Of a stretch of 64,000 nucleotides of DNA, positions 56,700 to 64,000 are shown piece by piece (positions within the stretch are counted from its first letter, which is position 1; every line of letters starts with the position of its first letter). The translations under genes and the position numbers were made by a program. The notes beneath the pieces were generated by a model that saw nothing but the letters and a program-made list of their open reading frames with translations, was not told where the DNA came from and ran no database searches. Source of the stretch: Cellulosimicrobium cellulans (GTDB lineage Bacteria > Actinomycetota > Actinomycetes > Actinomycetales > Cellulomonadaceae). The stretch covers positions 496,001 through 560,000 of the forward strand of contig NZ_JAMXST010000003.1 in NCBI RefSeq assembly GCF_024124905.1, written 5' to 3'.

Positions 56700-56709
56700 G
56701 CCGCGCCGC

Positions 56710-56715
56710 TAGGCT
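56710..56715 (+). promoter_or_regulatory. -10 box, leaderless start at 56722
   Basis: TAGGCT, six bases, then GTG 56722; no ribosome site. Confidence 0.45.
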
Positions 56716-56721
56716 CGGCGC

Positions 56722-57657
56722 GTGAGCACCACCACGCGCCTGGGCGTCCTCGACATCGGCTCGAACACCGTGCATCTCGCCGTCGTGGACGCCGCGTACG
56801 CGGCACGCCCCGTGCAGGCGGCGGGTGCGCGCACGGTCGTGCGCATCATGCGCTACCTCCGGCCGGACGGGTCGCTGTCGCCCGAGGGAGTCGCCGCGAT
56901 GCTCACCGCGGTCGACGACGCGATGGCGCTCGCGCGCGAGTCCGCCGTCGACGAGATGCTGCCGATGGCGACGTCGGCGCTGCGCGACGCGACCAACGGT
57001 CCCGAGGTGCTCGCCGCGATCGGCGAGCGCGTCGGCCAGCCGGTGCGCGTGCTCTCGGGCGAGGACGAGTCGCGCCTGACGTTCCTCGCGGCGCGCCGCT
57101 GGCACGGCTGGGCCGCGGGCCGCCTGCTCGTCCTCGACATCGGGGGCGGGTCGCTCGAGATCGCGTCGGGCGTCGACGAGGAGCCCGACCTCGCCGTCTC
57201 CCTCCCGCTCGGCGCCGGGCGCATGACGATGGGCTTCCTGCCCGACGACCCGCCCGCGCCCGAGCACGTCGAGGCCCTGCGCGAGCACGTGCGCGCGACG
57301 CTCGCCCCCGCCGTCGCGCAGTTCGCCCGGCTCCCGCGGCCCGACCACGTCGTCGCGACGTCCAAGACGTTCCGCTCGCTCGCGCGGCTCGCAGGCATGC
57401 AGACCGAGGCCGTCGGCCCCGACGACCGGTGGCGCATGCGACGCTCGCAGCTCGCCGACTGGGTGCCGCGGCTCGCGCGCATCACGGCCGAGGGCCGCAC
57501 CGCGTTGCCCGGCATCACGCCCGAGCGCACGTTCCAGATCGTCGCGGGCGGGGTGGTCGCGGTCGAGACGATGCGCGCGCTCGGCGTCGACGAGGTCGAG
57601 ATCTGCCCCTGGGCGCTGCGCGAGGGCGCGATCCTGCGCCGTCTCGACCACAGCTGA
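56722..57657 (+). CDS. ppx: Ppx/GppA family exopolyphosphatase/guanosine pentaphosphatase
   Basis: A 311-residue ASKHA-fold phosphatase: LGVLDIGSNTVHLAVVDA at the N-terminus (phosphate loop 1), ATSALRDATNGPEVL, VLSGEDESRLTFLAARRW, and the second loop LLVLDIGGGSLEIASG near residue 140. The end (AGGVVAVETMRALGVDEVEICPWALREGAILRRLDH) is typical of the short actinobacterial two-domain form, which lacks the HD domain of E. coli Ppx. It hydrolyses polyphosphate and/or pppGpp. Leaderless start by the TAnnnT rule. Confidence 0.92.
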   Translation: MSTTTRLGVLDIGSNTVHLAVVDAAYAARPVQAAGARTVVRIMRYLRPDGSLSPEGVAAMLTAVDDAMALARESAVDEMLPMATSALRDATNGPEVLAAIGERVGQPVRVLSGEDESRLTFLAARRWHGWAAGRLLVLDIGGGSLEIASGVDEEPDLAVSLPLGAGRMTMGFLPDDPPAPEHVEALREHVRATLAPAVAQFARLPRPDHVVATSKTFRSLARLAGMQTEAVGPDDRWRMRRSQLADWVPRLARITAEGRTALPGITPERTFQIVAGGVVAVETMRALGVDEVEICPWALREGAILRRLDHS

Positions 57658-57712
57658 CCTCGCCCGCGCGGAGCCTCGGGGTCCTCCTCGGCCGGGTCCG
57701 GCCCGGGCCCCG

Positions 57713-58150
57713 TCAGCCGGCGGCGGCAGACCTCGGCTCGGTGAGGCTGAACCAGTTGCCGGAGTCGTCGACGAAGACGGCCTCCACGCCGTAGGGGCGG
57801 TGCGCGGGCGGCTGGCGGAACGTCACGCCCTTCGCGACGAGGTCGCGGTAGGTGGCCTCGCAGTCGTCGGTCTGGAGGACACCCGCCCCCATCGACCCCT
57901 TGGCGACCAGCGACCGGAGCTGTGCCGCGGACTCGGGGTCCCGGCCCATGGCGCAGTCGGCCAGGATGATCGTGCGCGTCGGGTCGCCCTGCGGCCCGAC
58001 CGTGAGCCAGCGGAAGCCCGCGCCACCGCCCTCGAACTCCGCGCCCATCGAGAAGTCGTCGCGCAGCTCGAAGCCGAGCACGGTCGTGTAGAACTCCTTG
58101 GCGGAGTCCTGGTCGAGCACGAACACGGTGGTGTGGGACAGCGTGAGCAC
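57713..58150 (-). CDS. VOC/glyoxalase superfamily protein
   Basis: A 145-residue protein. GTG 58150 is chosen because AGAGGAGAG precedes it directly; a longer open frame upstream has no ribosome site and runs through a hairpin. Two beta-alpha-beta-beta-beta repeats: LSHTTVFVLDQDSAKEFYTTVLGFELRDDF and VLQTDDCEATYRDLVAKGVTF, ending PYGVEAVFVDDSGNWFSLTEP, the usual VOC finish. Such proteins are dioxygenases, glyoxalases or resistance proteins; the specific reaction cannot be told. Converges on ppx. Confidence 0.85.
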   Translation of the reverse strand: MLTLSHTTVFVLDQDSAKEFYTTVLGFELRDDFSMGAEFEGGGAGFRWLTVGPQGDPTRTIILADCAMGRDPESAAQLRSLVAKGSMGAGVLQTDDCEATYRDLVAKGVTFRQPPAHRPYGVEAVFVDDSGNWFSLTEPRSAAAG

Positions 58151-58185
58151 GGGCTCTCCTCTCGGGGCGCCGACTGCCGGCGCAG

Positions 58186-58212
58186 GGACGACGGCCCCTC
58201 CGGCCGTCGTCC
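58186..58212 (-). terminator. Perfect 11-bp hairpin after the araC-type gene
   Basis: GGACGACGGCC and its exact complement with a 5-base loop, seven bases past the araC stop on the minus strand and 36 bases before the VOC start. Likely terminator of the caiB-araC pair. Confidence 0.55.
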
Positions 58213-58218
58213 TCGACG

Positions 58219-58677
58219 CTACGACGCGCCGTCCCGGTCCCGCTTCTCCGATCGTGCGGAGCCCGACGTCGGCCGGGGCACCGGTTGCGGCCGGCCCCAC
58301 GCGAGCGCGAAGCACCCGGGGACGGGCGGACCGCCGGCGCGGGCGTGCTCGTCCCGGTAGGCCGTCGGCGTGACGCCGACGATCGCGCGGAAGCGCGCGG
58401 AGAACGTCCCGAGGCTCGTGAAGCCCACGGCGTGGCAGACCTCGGTCACGGTGAGGTTCGCGGTGCGCAGCAGGGTCTTCGCGCGCTCGACGCGGCGTGT
58501 GGCGAGGTAGGCCATCGGGCTCGTGCCGAACGCGGCGGCGAACGCGCGCGCGAAGTGGAACGGCGAGTAGCCCGCGACCGCGGCGACGCCGGCGAGGGTG
58601 AGCGGCTCCGTGAAGTGCGCGTCCATGTGGTCGCGCGCCCGCCGCAGGTGGACGGCGACCTCGGGCCCGGCGCTCAC
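58219..58677 (-). CDS. AraC-type HTH regulator
   Basis: A 152-residue protein with only the AraC DNA-binding domain: VAVHLRRARDHMDAHFTEPLTLAGVAAVAGYSPFHFARAFAAAFGTSPMAYLATRRVERAKTLL gives the first helix-turn-helix and start of the second; TVTEVCHAVGFTSLGTFSARFRAIVGVTPTAYRDEH the second. Residues 115-152 are a Pro/Arg tail. There is no ligand-binding domain. GTG 58677 overlaps the CaiB-like stop (GTGA), so both genes share one transcript. Many such proteins control a neighbouring VOC-family gene, and here a VOC gene lies just downstream. Confidence 0.85.
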   Translation of the reverse strand: MSAGPEVAVHLRRARDHMDAHFTEPLTLAGVAAVAGYSPFHFARAFAAAFGTSPMAYLATRRVERAKTLLRTANLTVTEVCHAVGFTSLGTFSARFRAIVGVTPTAYRDEHARAGGPPVPGCFALAWGRPQPVPRPTSGSARSEKRDRDGAS

Positions 58678-59996
58678 GCCGTCCACCGCGGCTCGTCCAC
58701 GCCCCACGGCCGTGCGGGCGCGGGGTAGTCGTCGACCGGCACGCCCGCGAGGTGGTCGAGCGCGGGGCGCGTCGTCGTCGCCGCTCTGTCCCGGCCGTCC
58801 AGGCGCGCGGGGTGCACGACGACGCAGCGCGGGCCGGGAGTGCGCGGAGCGTCGTGCGCGGGGTCGCGGCCCGGGGCGGCGAGCAGGGCGCGGGCCGTCC
58901 GAGCGAGCGCGCCGTCGACCTCGCGCCCGCGGCCGTCGCTCGCGCGGTCGGCGAGCGCGTCGACGACGGCGGCCGCGACGAGGTAGCCCGTCGCGTGATC
59001 GAGCGCCTGGGCGGGCAGGGCGCCCGGGGCGGCGTCCTCGGGCGCGCACGCGGTGCCGTCCCGCGACCCCTCCACGAGCGCGATCCCGCTCACCGCCTGG
59101 ACGATCGAGTCGAAGCCCCGCCGCCCGGCCCACGGGCCGTCGTCGCCCCATGCGGTGACGCGCGCGTGCACGGCGCCGGGTGGGAGCCGCAGGCCGAAGG
59201 CCTCGACCGCGCCCGGGCGGTACCCGGTCACGAGCACGTCGGCCTCGTCGAGCAGGCGCTGGGCGCGGGCGAGGCCGTCGCGTGTCGCGAGGTCGAGCAG
59301 CGCCGACCGCTTGCCCTGCCCCGTGTCGAGGTGCTGGACCTCGATCTCCGGGAGCCCCGGCGGGTCGACGCGCAGCACGTCCGCGCCGAGCAGGGCGAGC
59401 GTGCGCGTCGCGACCGGGCCCGCGATGACGCGCGTGAGGTCGAGCACCCGGACCCCGGCGAGCGGGCGCGGCCCGGACCCGAGCGGGCGCGCGGGCGCGG
59501 CGTCCTCGCGCACGGCCGTGCGCACCGGTGGCCCCGACGCCGACGCCCGGCCCGGCGGGGTGGCGCGCCACGCGTCCTCGCTGCGGACGCGCACGGCGAT
59601 CGCGCCGGTCTCCGCGGCGCGGTCCTCGACGTCCTGGGCCGAGCGGTCCGCGAGGGCGCTCACGACGGCGTCGCGCGCCGCCGCCCCGTCGGCCGTCGCG
59701 GGCAGGTCGAGGAGGGCGAGCAGACGCGCGCGGTGGTGTGCGTAGTTCGCGTGCGTGCGGACCCAGCCGTCCGCGGTCCGGAAGAAGCCCGAGAGCGGCG
59801 CGAAGCCGTCCACCGGGGCGCCGTCGACGCGGAGCAGCCGGTCGCTCGCGAACGCCGCGGCGACGCGCTCCGGGTCAGGGGGCGGACCGACGTCGAACCC
59901 GCCCCCGCGCGCCGCGGCGTCGCGCACGGCGACGACCGACGCGACCGCGAGGTCCAGGACCGGCAGCGTCGCGGCGAGGAACGGCGCGGCACCCAC
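58674..59996 (-). CDS. CaiB/BaiF-type CoA transferase with permuted domain order
   Basis: A 440-residue protein, GTG 59996, six bases after TAGTGT (leaderless). The normal CaiB start (PLAGVRVLDLTRVIAGPVATRTLALLGADVLRVDPPG) occurs only at about residue 176. It is followed by KRSALLDL, DVLVTGYRPGAVEAFGL, GPWAGRRGFDSIVQAVSGIA and ALDHATGYLVAAAVV; the Asp in LDHATG matches the catalytic Asp of formyl-CoA transferase. Residues 1-150 resemble the part that normally follows: GWVRTHANYAHHRARLLALLDL, SAQDVEDRAAETGAIAVRVRSEDAWRATPPGR. So either the domain order is permuted or two halves are fused. CoA-transfer substrate unknown. Confidence 0.8.
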   Translation of the reverse strand: MGAAPFLAATLPVLDLAVASVVAVRDAAARGGGFDVGPPPDPERVAAAFASDRLLRVDGAPVDGFAPLSGFFRTADGWVRTHANYAHHRARLLALLDLPATADGAAARDAVVSALADRSAQDVEDRAAETGAIAVRVRSEDAWRATPPGRASASGPPVRTAVREDAAPARPLGSGPRPLAGVRVLDLTRVIAGPVATRTLALLGADVLRVDPPGLPEIEVQHLDTGQGKRSALLDLATRDGLARAQRLLDEADVLVTGYRPGAVEAFGLRLPPGAVHARVTAWGDDGPWAGRRGFDSIVQAVSGIALVEGSRDGTACAPEDAAPGALPAQALDHATGYLVAAAVVDALADRASDGRGREVDGALARTARALLAAPGRDPAHDAPRTPGPRCVVVHPARLDGRDRAATTTRPALDHLAGVPVDDYPAPARPWGVDEPRWTA

Positions 59997-60002
59997 CCCG
60001 CG

Positions 60003-60008
60003 ACACTA
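60003..60008 (-). promoter_or_regulatory. -10 box, leaderless start at 59996
   Basis: TAGTGT on the minus strand, six bases before the GTG. Confidence 0.4.
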
Positions 60009-60046
60009 CGCCGACGGGAGGCCCGGGTGCCCGGACCCGCGACCGA

Positions 60047-61849
60047 TCAGTGGCCGACCGTGACCGTGCCGGGGAACCGGGCCGCCGAGCGGTCGGTCGC
60101 GGAACCGTCGCCCGCCGCGTTGATCTCGGAGATCATCATGACGAGCTCGAGGTCGGAGTCCGCGGCGCGGGCGAGGCTGGTCGCGAGCTGGTACGGGTCG
60201 GTGATCGGCTTCATGTCGTAGTCCGTGACGATCATGCGCGTCTGCATGCCCAGGCTGTCGTTCTCGACCGCCGTGCGCACGCTGTCCGCGAGGCGGTTCA
60301 TCTGCGACTCCGTGAGCGTCATCGTCACCTGCTGGCCGGACGACACCTCGCTCGACGGGGAGAAGCCCGAGAACTCCTTCGTGTTGAAGTACTGCGACGA
60401 CATGTCGTCGGCCGTGACGTCGAACGAGTACGTCCGTGCGGACACGTCCTCGGTCCCCGACGCGTCGAAGGCCTGCGACATGCGGAAGTCGCCGCGGTCG
60501 CCGTACGTCGCGGTGAGGAGCTGCTCCGTGCTGCCGTCGGGGTTGGTCGTCGCGACGAGCGAGCCCGTGTTCTTGCCGATCTCCCACTCGGCCCCGCCGA
60601 CGGGGGTGTCGAAGCCGACGGTCGACGTCGAGTCGAACTCGACCCGCTCGATCTTCGTGGTGCCGGAGATCCCGGTCGACGCGTCGGCGGGGATCTCGCC
60701 GGTGACGAGATACCTGTCGTACGCGGCCTGGCCCTCCGGGGTGGACAGGTCGAACTCGGCGCTGCGCAGCGACGCGCCGTCGAGCGACGTCGTGTTGCCG
60801 AGCATGACCTTCACGGCGTCGAAGTCGAGACCGAGGCCCGCGTGGTTCGCGATGGCCTCGGTGGGGCCCGCGGTGACGCGCACCGTGTCGTCGCCCGTGC
60901 GCTCGATGAGGCTCGTCACGCCGCTCGCGTCCTTGACGGACGACTCGACGGCGATGTGGCGGAACGCCGCGTTGAGCTCGGTCTCCGCGTAGCTGCCGCC
61001 GTCCATCGTGACCGACGAGCCGACCGGCATGCTGCGGGGGTCGAACGGGTTGATGCTCCCGGGGTCGGTGACGCCCGCGCCGTCGGGCACCTTCACCGTG
61101 TACGCGGACGTGACGCCGGTCGTGTACCCGCCGCTGACGCCCGTGCCGCCCTTGTCGACGCCGCCCTCGACGCCGATCGAGACGTCGGACTTGGACGTGT
61201 ACGTGGTGAAGCCGTCCTCCGACTTCTCGCCGACCGTGTACTCCGCACCGCCGTTGACGCCGAACGAGATCTTCGACCCGTTCGTCGTCTTCATCCAGTC
61301 GGAGAGCGAGCCGCTGCCCGAGTACGTGGTCTCGCCGCTCTCCGGGTCGTGGGTCACGCCGAACCCGACCTTCGCGTCGGTGCCCTCCGTCGCCGGGTTG
61401 CCCAGGCTCCCGTTGTCCGTGCCGGACCCGTGGTCGCCCTTCACCGTGACCTTGGGGCCGCCGGGGCTCTCGTCGCCCGACGCGTCGCCTCCGCCGCCAC
61501 CGGGCCCACCGCCGGAGCCCGGCCCGCCCCCGGAACCGGGCCCGCCGCCCGGCCCGCCACCAGGGCCGCCGCTGCCGCCCGTGCCGTCGGAGCTGGCGCT
61601 CTCCTGCTGGTCGGCGTTCTTGCGGACCTTGTCCGCCGCGTCCCGGAGCGTCGCGGTGGCGGCGGCCAGCGCCGGGCCCAGCTCGGCGGACCAGCGGCCG
61701 CGCAGCTCGTCGCCGTCCGGTCCGGCCCAGCGGGCCCCGCTCACGGTCGAGTCCAGCGTGCTCCGCGTGGTCGTGAGCGCCTCGGACGCCGTCGTGAGGC
61801 TCTGCGCGAGCGCGCGCAGCTCGCCGATGTCGGCACCGTAGAACCCCAT
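60047..61849 (-). CDS. WXG100-like secreted protein with large C-terminal domain
   Basis: A 600-residue protein, ATG 61849 behind AGAGGGA. Residues 1-85 are two amphipathic helices separated by a WAG turn (GADIGELRALAQSL ... SGARWAGPDGDELRGRWSAELG), the fold of type VII (ESX) secretion substrates. Residues 86-130 are a Gly/Pro/Ser linker. Residues 130-600 form an acidic, beta-rich domain with repeated Ser/Thr/Gly strands (YSGSGSLSDWM, FGVNGGAEYTVGEKSEDG) and an alpha/beta end with QVTMTLTESQMNRLADSVRTA; I do not recognise it. Long WXG100 fusions are typically polymorphic toxins or surface effectors. No immunity gene or ESX component is adjacent. A palindrome shared with the gene at 21304 lies upstream. 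Confidence 0.72.
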   Translation of the reverse strand: MGFYGADIGELRALAQSLTTASEALTTTRSTLDSTVSGARWAGPDGDELRGRWSAELGPALAAATATLRDAADKVRKNADQQESASSDGTGGSGGPGGGPGGGPGSGGGPGSGGGPGGGGGDASGDESPGGPKVTVKGDHGSGTDNGSLGNPATEGTDAKVGFGVTHDPESGETTYSGSGSLSDWMKTTNGSKISFGVNGGAEYTVGEKSEDGFTTYTSKSDVSIGVEGGVDKGGTGVSGGYTTGVTSAYTVKVPDGAGVTDPGSINPFDPRSMPVGSSVTMDGGSYAETELNAAFRHIAVESSVKDASGVTSLIERTGDDTVRVTAGPTEAIANHAGLGLDFDAVKVMLGNTTSLDGASLRSAEFDLSTPEGQAAYDRYLVTGEIPADASTGISGTTKIERVEFDSTSTVGFDTPVGGAEWEIGKNTGSLVATTNPDGSTEQLLTATYGDRGDFRMSQAFDASGTEDVSARTYSFDVTADDMSSQYFNTKEFSGFSPSSEVSSGQQVTMTLTESQMNRLADSVRTAVENDSLGMQTRMIVTDYDMKPITDPYQLATSLARAADSDLELVMMISEINAAGDGSATDRSAARFPGTVTVGH

Positions 61850-61884
61850 GGTCGTCCCTCTGTCGCTGCGGATCGTGCCTCCGG

Positions 61885-61890
61885 AGCGTA
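61885..61890 (-). promoter_or_regulatory. Putative -10 of the WXG100 gene
   Basis: TACGCT, giving a leader of about 30 bases. Confidence 0.35.
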
Positions 61891-61923
61891 CGCGGGCGGG
61901 CGCCGCCGCGTCTCGTCCCGCTC

Positions 61924-61941
61924 ATGGGGCGAGGTCCCCAT
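61924..61941. promoter_or_regulatory. ATGGGG-N6-CCCCAT palindrome upstream of the WXG100 gene
   Basis: Same half-sites and spacing as 21241-21258. The centre is 42.5 bases before the -10 TACGCT, identical to the other site. Confidence 0.5.
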
Positions 61942-61977
61942 CGGGCGCGCGTCGCGGCACGCGAGCACGGCGCGCGG

Positions 61978-62433
61978 TCAGGCGGAGAGGACCCCCGCGA
62001 GCCGGTCGAGGACGATCCGACCCGCCGGCGGGACGCGGTGCGCGTCGGCCGGGGTCAGCCACGCGAGCTCGGCGATCTCGGCGTTCGGTGCCGGCTCGGG
62101 CGACCCGGGAGCCGGCTCGGCGTACATGCAGTGCATGCGCACGACCCGCCCGCCGAGGCCGTGCCCGGGCGCCTCGGCGACGAAGCCGGGGCGGACCGAC
62201 GTCGGGTCGAGGCGCACCCCCAGCTCCTCGTGGATCTCGCGCACCAGCGCCTCGGCGTCCGACTCGCCGGGCTCGACCTTGCCGCCCGGCATGAAGAAGC
62301 GGTCCTTGCCGGTCGTGCGGACGGCGAGCAGGCGCCCGTCGCGGACGTTCACCCAGCCGACGGTGCGCAGCGGCGGCAGGGCGGCGGGCTCGGGGGAGGG
62401 CGGGTCGGTGCGGGGGAGGTCGTGCGACGTCAC
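61978..62433 (-). CDS. NUDIX hydrolase
   Basis: A 151-residue pyrophosphohydrolase. Nudix box at about residues 50-72: GGKVEPGESDAEALVREIHEELGV, with all Glu residues of G-x5-E-x7-R-E-x2-E-E present. The TVGWVNVRDGRLLAVRTTGKDRFFMPGG lead and late acidic loop resemble house-cleaning NTP or nucleoside-diphosphate-X hydrolases. GTG 62433; CACAGT six bases before it would be a weak leaderless -10. Specific substrate unknown. A palindrome between it and the WXG100 gene belongs to the latter. Confidence 0.9.
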   Translation of the reverse strand: MTSHDLPRTDPPSPEPAALPPLRTVGWVNVRDGRLLAVRTTGKDRFFMPGGKVEPGESDAEALVREIHEELGVRLDPTSVRPGFVAEAPGHGLGGRVVRMHCMYAEPAPGSPEPAPNAEIAELAWLTPADAHRVPPAGRIVLDRLAGVLSA

Positions 62434-62523
62434 GCCCCCACTGTGCCATCTCCGGCGCGCCGTCTCCGCGGCGCCGTCCGACCCGGACGGCTCGACGCTG
62501 ACGGCTCGACGACGACCGGCACC

Positions 62524-62565
62524 CCCGACGGCGCGTGGCGCACCCAGCAGCCACGCGCCGTCGGG
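62524..62565 (-). terminator. Perfect 16-bp hairpin downstream of GH6
   Basis: Arms 62524-62539 and 62550-62565 (CCCGACGGCGCGTGGC and its complement), 10-base loop. Confidence 0.55.
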
Positions 62566-62694
62566 CCTGCCCCTCGCGCGGCCCCAGTTCCGGCGAGAGG
62601 CGATGGTGCCGGGCCGGGCCCGGCACAGACGATCGTCACACCAACCGGCGAACCGTGCGCGCTGCGCACCCGCGCTAGCCCCCTGGGAAGACGC

Positions 62695-62749
62695 CGAACA
62701 CGACATTGCTGCCGTTATCCGGGCGATAACGGCAGCAATGTCGTGTTCG
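62695..62749. repeat. 55-nt intergenic palindrome, copy E6
   Basis: 26-base arms pair at 25 of 26, loop GGG. Middle ATTGCT complemented by AGCAAT. Starts 33 bases past the GH6 stop. Confidence 0.92.
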
Positions 62750-62782
62750 AGGGCGAGCAGGGTCGTGCTCGACGGCGTCGGG

Positions 62783-64000
62783 TTACCAGGACGCGTTGCG
62801 GGCGAGCTCGAGCGCGACGTCCTGCCACCACTGTCCGGCGGGCGGCCCGCCGTTGCACGACCCGTCACTCTCGCCGGGCAGCTTGACCCAGAGCAGGGCG
62901 TCCAGGTGCGTGCCGTCGTCGACCGCGCGTGGCGGGTCGCCCAGCGCGCGACCGCGGGGGTTGCACCACTCACCATTGCTCCCGGTGCCGTTGCGGGACG
63001 TGTCGACGACGAACGACACGTCGCCGCCGAGCAGCGCCGCGACCTGCTCGCCGTACGCGCGCGACTCGGCCGTCGTGCGGTAGTTCGACGTGTTGAGCGC
63101 GAACCCGACGGCGTCGTCGAGGCCCACCTGCTGGAGGCGGGCCGCGGCGGTCGCCGGGCTCAGCCACGCGGAGTGACCCGCGTCGATGTAGACGCGCGCG
63201 CCGGCGTCGGTCAGGATGCGCGCCGCGTCGCGCAGCATGCCGACGCGGTCGCCCTGGCCGGAGCAGTCGCCGAGCTGGGCGAGCGCGTCGGGCTCCAGGA
63301 CGACCCACGGCTCGCCGACGATGCCGGACGCGACCGTCTGGACCCAGCTCCGGTACGCCGCCTCGGCGGTGCCGCCGCCCGAGTGCGAGCCGCAGTCGCG
63401 ACCGGGGATCGCGTAGATCGTCAGGAGCGGCGTCGCTCCCTCGGCCGCGGCGGCGCTCGTGAACGCCGCGACCTTCGCGCGCGACACCTGCGCGTCCGCG
63501 TCGGTGACCCACGTCGACTGGGGCGTGAGCGCGATCTTCGCGAGCAGGTCCCGGTCCGTGCCCGACGCCGCCTGCCAGGCCTCCCACGCCTGGTTCGTCT
63601 CGTCCACGTGGAACGTCACGTCGTCCGGCGTCTCGGGGGGATCGGTGGGGTCCGGCGGGTCGGTGGGGTCGGGTGGGACGTCGCCGCCGCACGCGACGCC
63701 GTCGAGCGTGAAGCTCGCGGGCACGGCCGGGGCGGACGCGGCCGTGCCCACGAGGCCGAACGAGGCGCTGCCGCCCGTGGCGAGCGACGCGTTCCATCCC
63801 ACGTCGCCCACGGTGACCCGGCCGCCGTCGCGCCCGAGCGTGCCGTTCCAGAGCTGGCTGATGCTCTCGCCCGCCGGCAGGTCCCAGGCCAGCTCCCAGC
63901 CTGAGCGCGGGGCGCCGAGGTTCGTGACGGTGACGTCGGCCTGGAAGCCGCCGGACCACGCGCTCGTGATGCGGTAGTCGACCGTGCAGGCCGCGGAGGG
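62783..64000 (-). CDS. GH6 cellulase with N-terminal CBM2 (5' end outside window)
   Basis: The frame stays open to the window end, so the signal peptide and first residues are missing; about 405 residues are visible. N-terminal CBM2 (first ~100): CTVDYRITSAWSGGFQADVTVTN, GWELAWDLP, SQLWNGTL, closing at GVACGG, with conserved Cys and Trp residues for cellulose binding. A Pro/Asp/Thr linker of PPDPTD repeats follows. GH6 domain (about 120-405): signature 1 LLTIYAIPGRDCGSHSGGG and signature 2 VVLEPDALAQL with the acid Asp of EPD, plus YIDAGHSAWL, DTSRNG and the closing LLWVKLPGESDGSC. It inverts beta-1,4-glucan bonds as endoglucanase or cellobiohydrolase; the visible loops do not settle which. 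Confidence 0.93.
   Translation of the reverse strand, partial: PSAACTVDYRITSAWSGGFQADVTVTNLGAPRSGWELAWDLPAGESISQLWNGTLGRDGGRVTVGDVGWNASLATGGSASFGLVGTAASAPAVPASFTLDGVACGGDVPPDPTDPPDPTDPPETPDDVTFHVDETNQAWEAWQAASGTDRDLLAKIALTPQSTWVTDADAQVSRAKVAAFTSAAAAEGATPLLTIYAIPGRDCGSHSGGGTAEAAYRSWVQTVASGIVGEPWVVLEPDALAQLGDCSGQGDRVGMLRDAARILTDAGARVYIDAGHSAWLSPATAAARLQQVGLDDAVGFALNTSNYRTTAESRAYGEQVAALLGGDVSFVVDTSRNGTGSNGEWCNPRGRALGDPPRAVDDGTHLDALLWVKLPGESDGSCNGGPPAGQWWQDVALELARNASW

Larger units (their letters stand above)
62434..62782. other. 349-base gap between NUDIX and GH6 genes
   Basis: No gene is supported. It holds a perfect 16-bp hairpin (62524-62565) and a 55-nt palindrome (62695-62749), both on the 3' side of the GH6 gene; the 100 bases next to the NUDIX start probably carry its promoter. 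Confidence 0.6.

Overview
The window is very GC-rich (roughly three quarters G+C by eye), densely packed and full of 4-base ATGA/GTGA gene overlaps. It reads as ordinary chromosome of a saprophytic, cellulolytic actinobacterium. The closest overall match I recognise is the Cellulomonas/Cellulosimicrobium/Isoptericola group: secreted GH6 with CBM2, GH92, several GH3 enzymes, a mycobacterial-type leucine catabolism cluster and an actinobacterial heme cluster. The species assignment is inference. I see no rRNA, tRNA, CRISPR array, prophage or insertion sequence.

Layout. 1-9229: three GH3 glycosidases (the first cut by the window edge, the second membrane-anchored with permuted domain order), a small lipoprotein, a GtrA-like membrane protein and a family 2 glycosyltransferase. 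9285-21229: an Lrp-type regulator divergent from an eight-gene operon (E1alpha, E1beta, E2, carboxyltransferase, biotin carboxylase, acyl-CoA dehydrogenase, MaoC hydratase, CitE lyase). The gene content matches the M. tuberculosis accD1-accA1-fadE19-citE-bkdABC region, so branched-chain keto-acid/leucine breakdown is the likely role. 21304-24209: two papain-fold-like proteins, one fused to Sel1 repeats. 24282-27292: proton-translocating transhydrogenase pntA-pntB. 27549-34997: membrane and small proteins (DUF4333 lipoprotein, flippase/pseudokinase fusion, HdeD family, CPBP protease, SPFH protein with an Arc-like partner). 35272-38099: membrane protein, winged-helix regulator and ABC exporter. 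38210-41893: copper cassette csoR-copZ-copA. 42134-44623: small membrane proteins and a DUF2330 protein. 44744-53685: heme genes, hemC-D-B-L and hemE-hemY on the minus strand with hemA diverging. 53912-64000: secreted GH92, Ppx/GppA phosphatase, VOC protein, AraC regulator with a permuted CaiB-type CoA transferase, an orphan WXG100-type protein, a NUDIX hydrolase and a GH6 cellulase cut by the window end.

The most unusual signal is not a gene but four kinds of repeat. (a) A palindromic element of exactly 60 nt occurs six times inside or across coding sequence: three in the E2 gene, one each in the biotin carboxylase and maoC genes, and one that carries the hemA stop codon. (b) A palindromic element of exactly 55 nt (26-nt arms, 3-nt loop) occurs six times between genes, and its variable inner stem changes in a compensatory way. 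(c) A 21-bp tandem repeat coding a Ser/Asp/Gln/Gly heptapeptide sits in both hemD and copA. (d) The biotin carboxylase linker holds a perfect 27-bp inverted repeat overlapping a triple 57-bp tandem repeat. These explain why E2, biotin carboxylase, HemD and CopA are longer than usual.

Second, the Sel1/papain-like gene (21304) and the WXG100 gene (61849), 40 kb apart, each have an ATGGGG-N6-CCCCAT palindrome at exactly the same distance from a putative -10 box. This suggests shared control of two toxin-like genes. Many monocistronic genes look leaderless (TAnnnT, 6-7 nt, then the start codon), and I used this to choose several starts.
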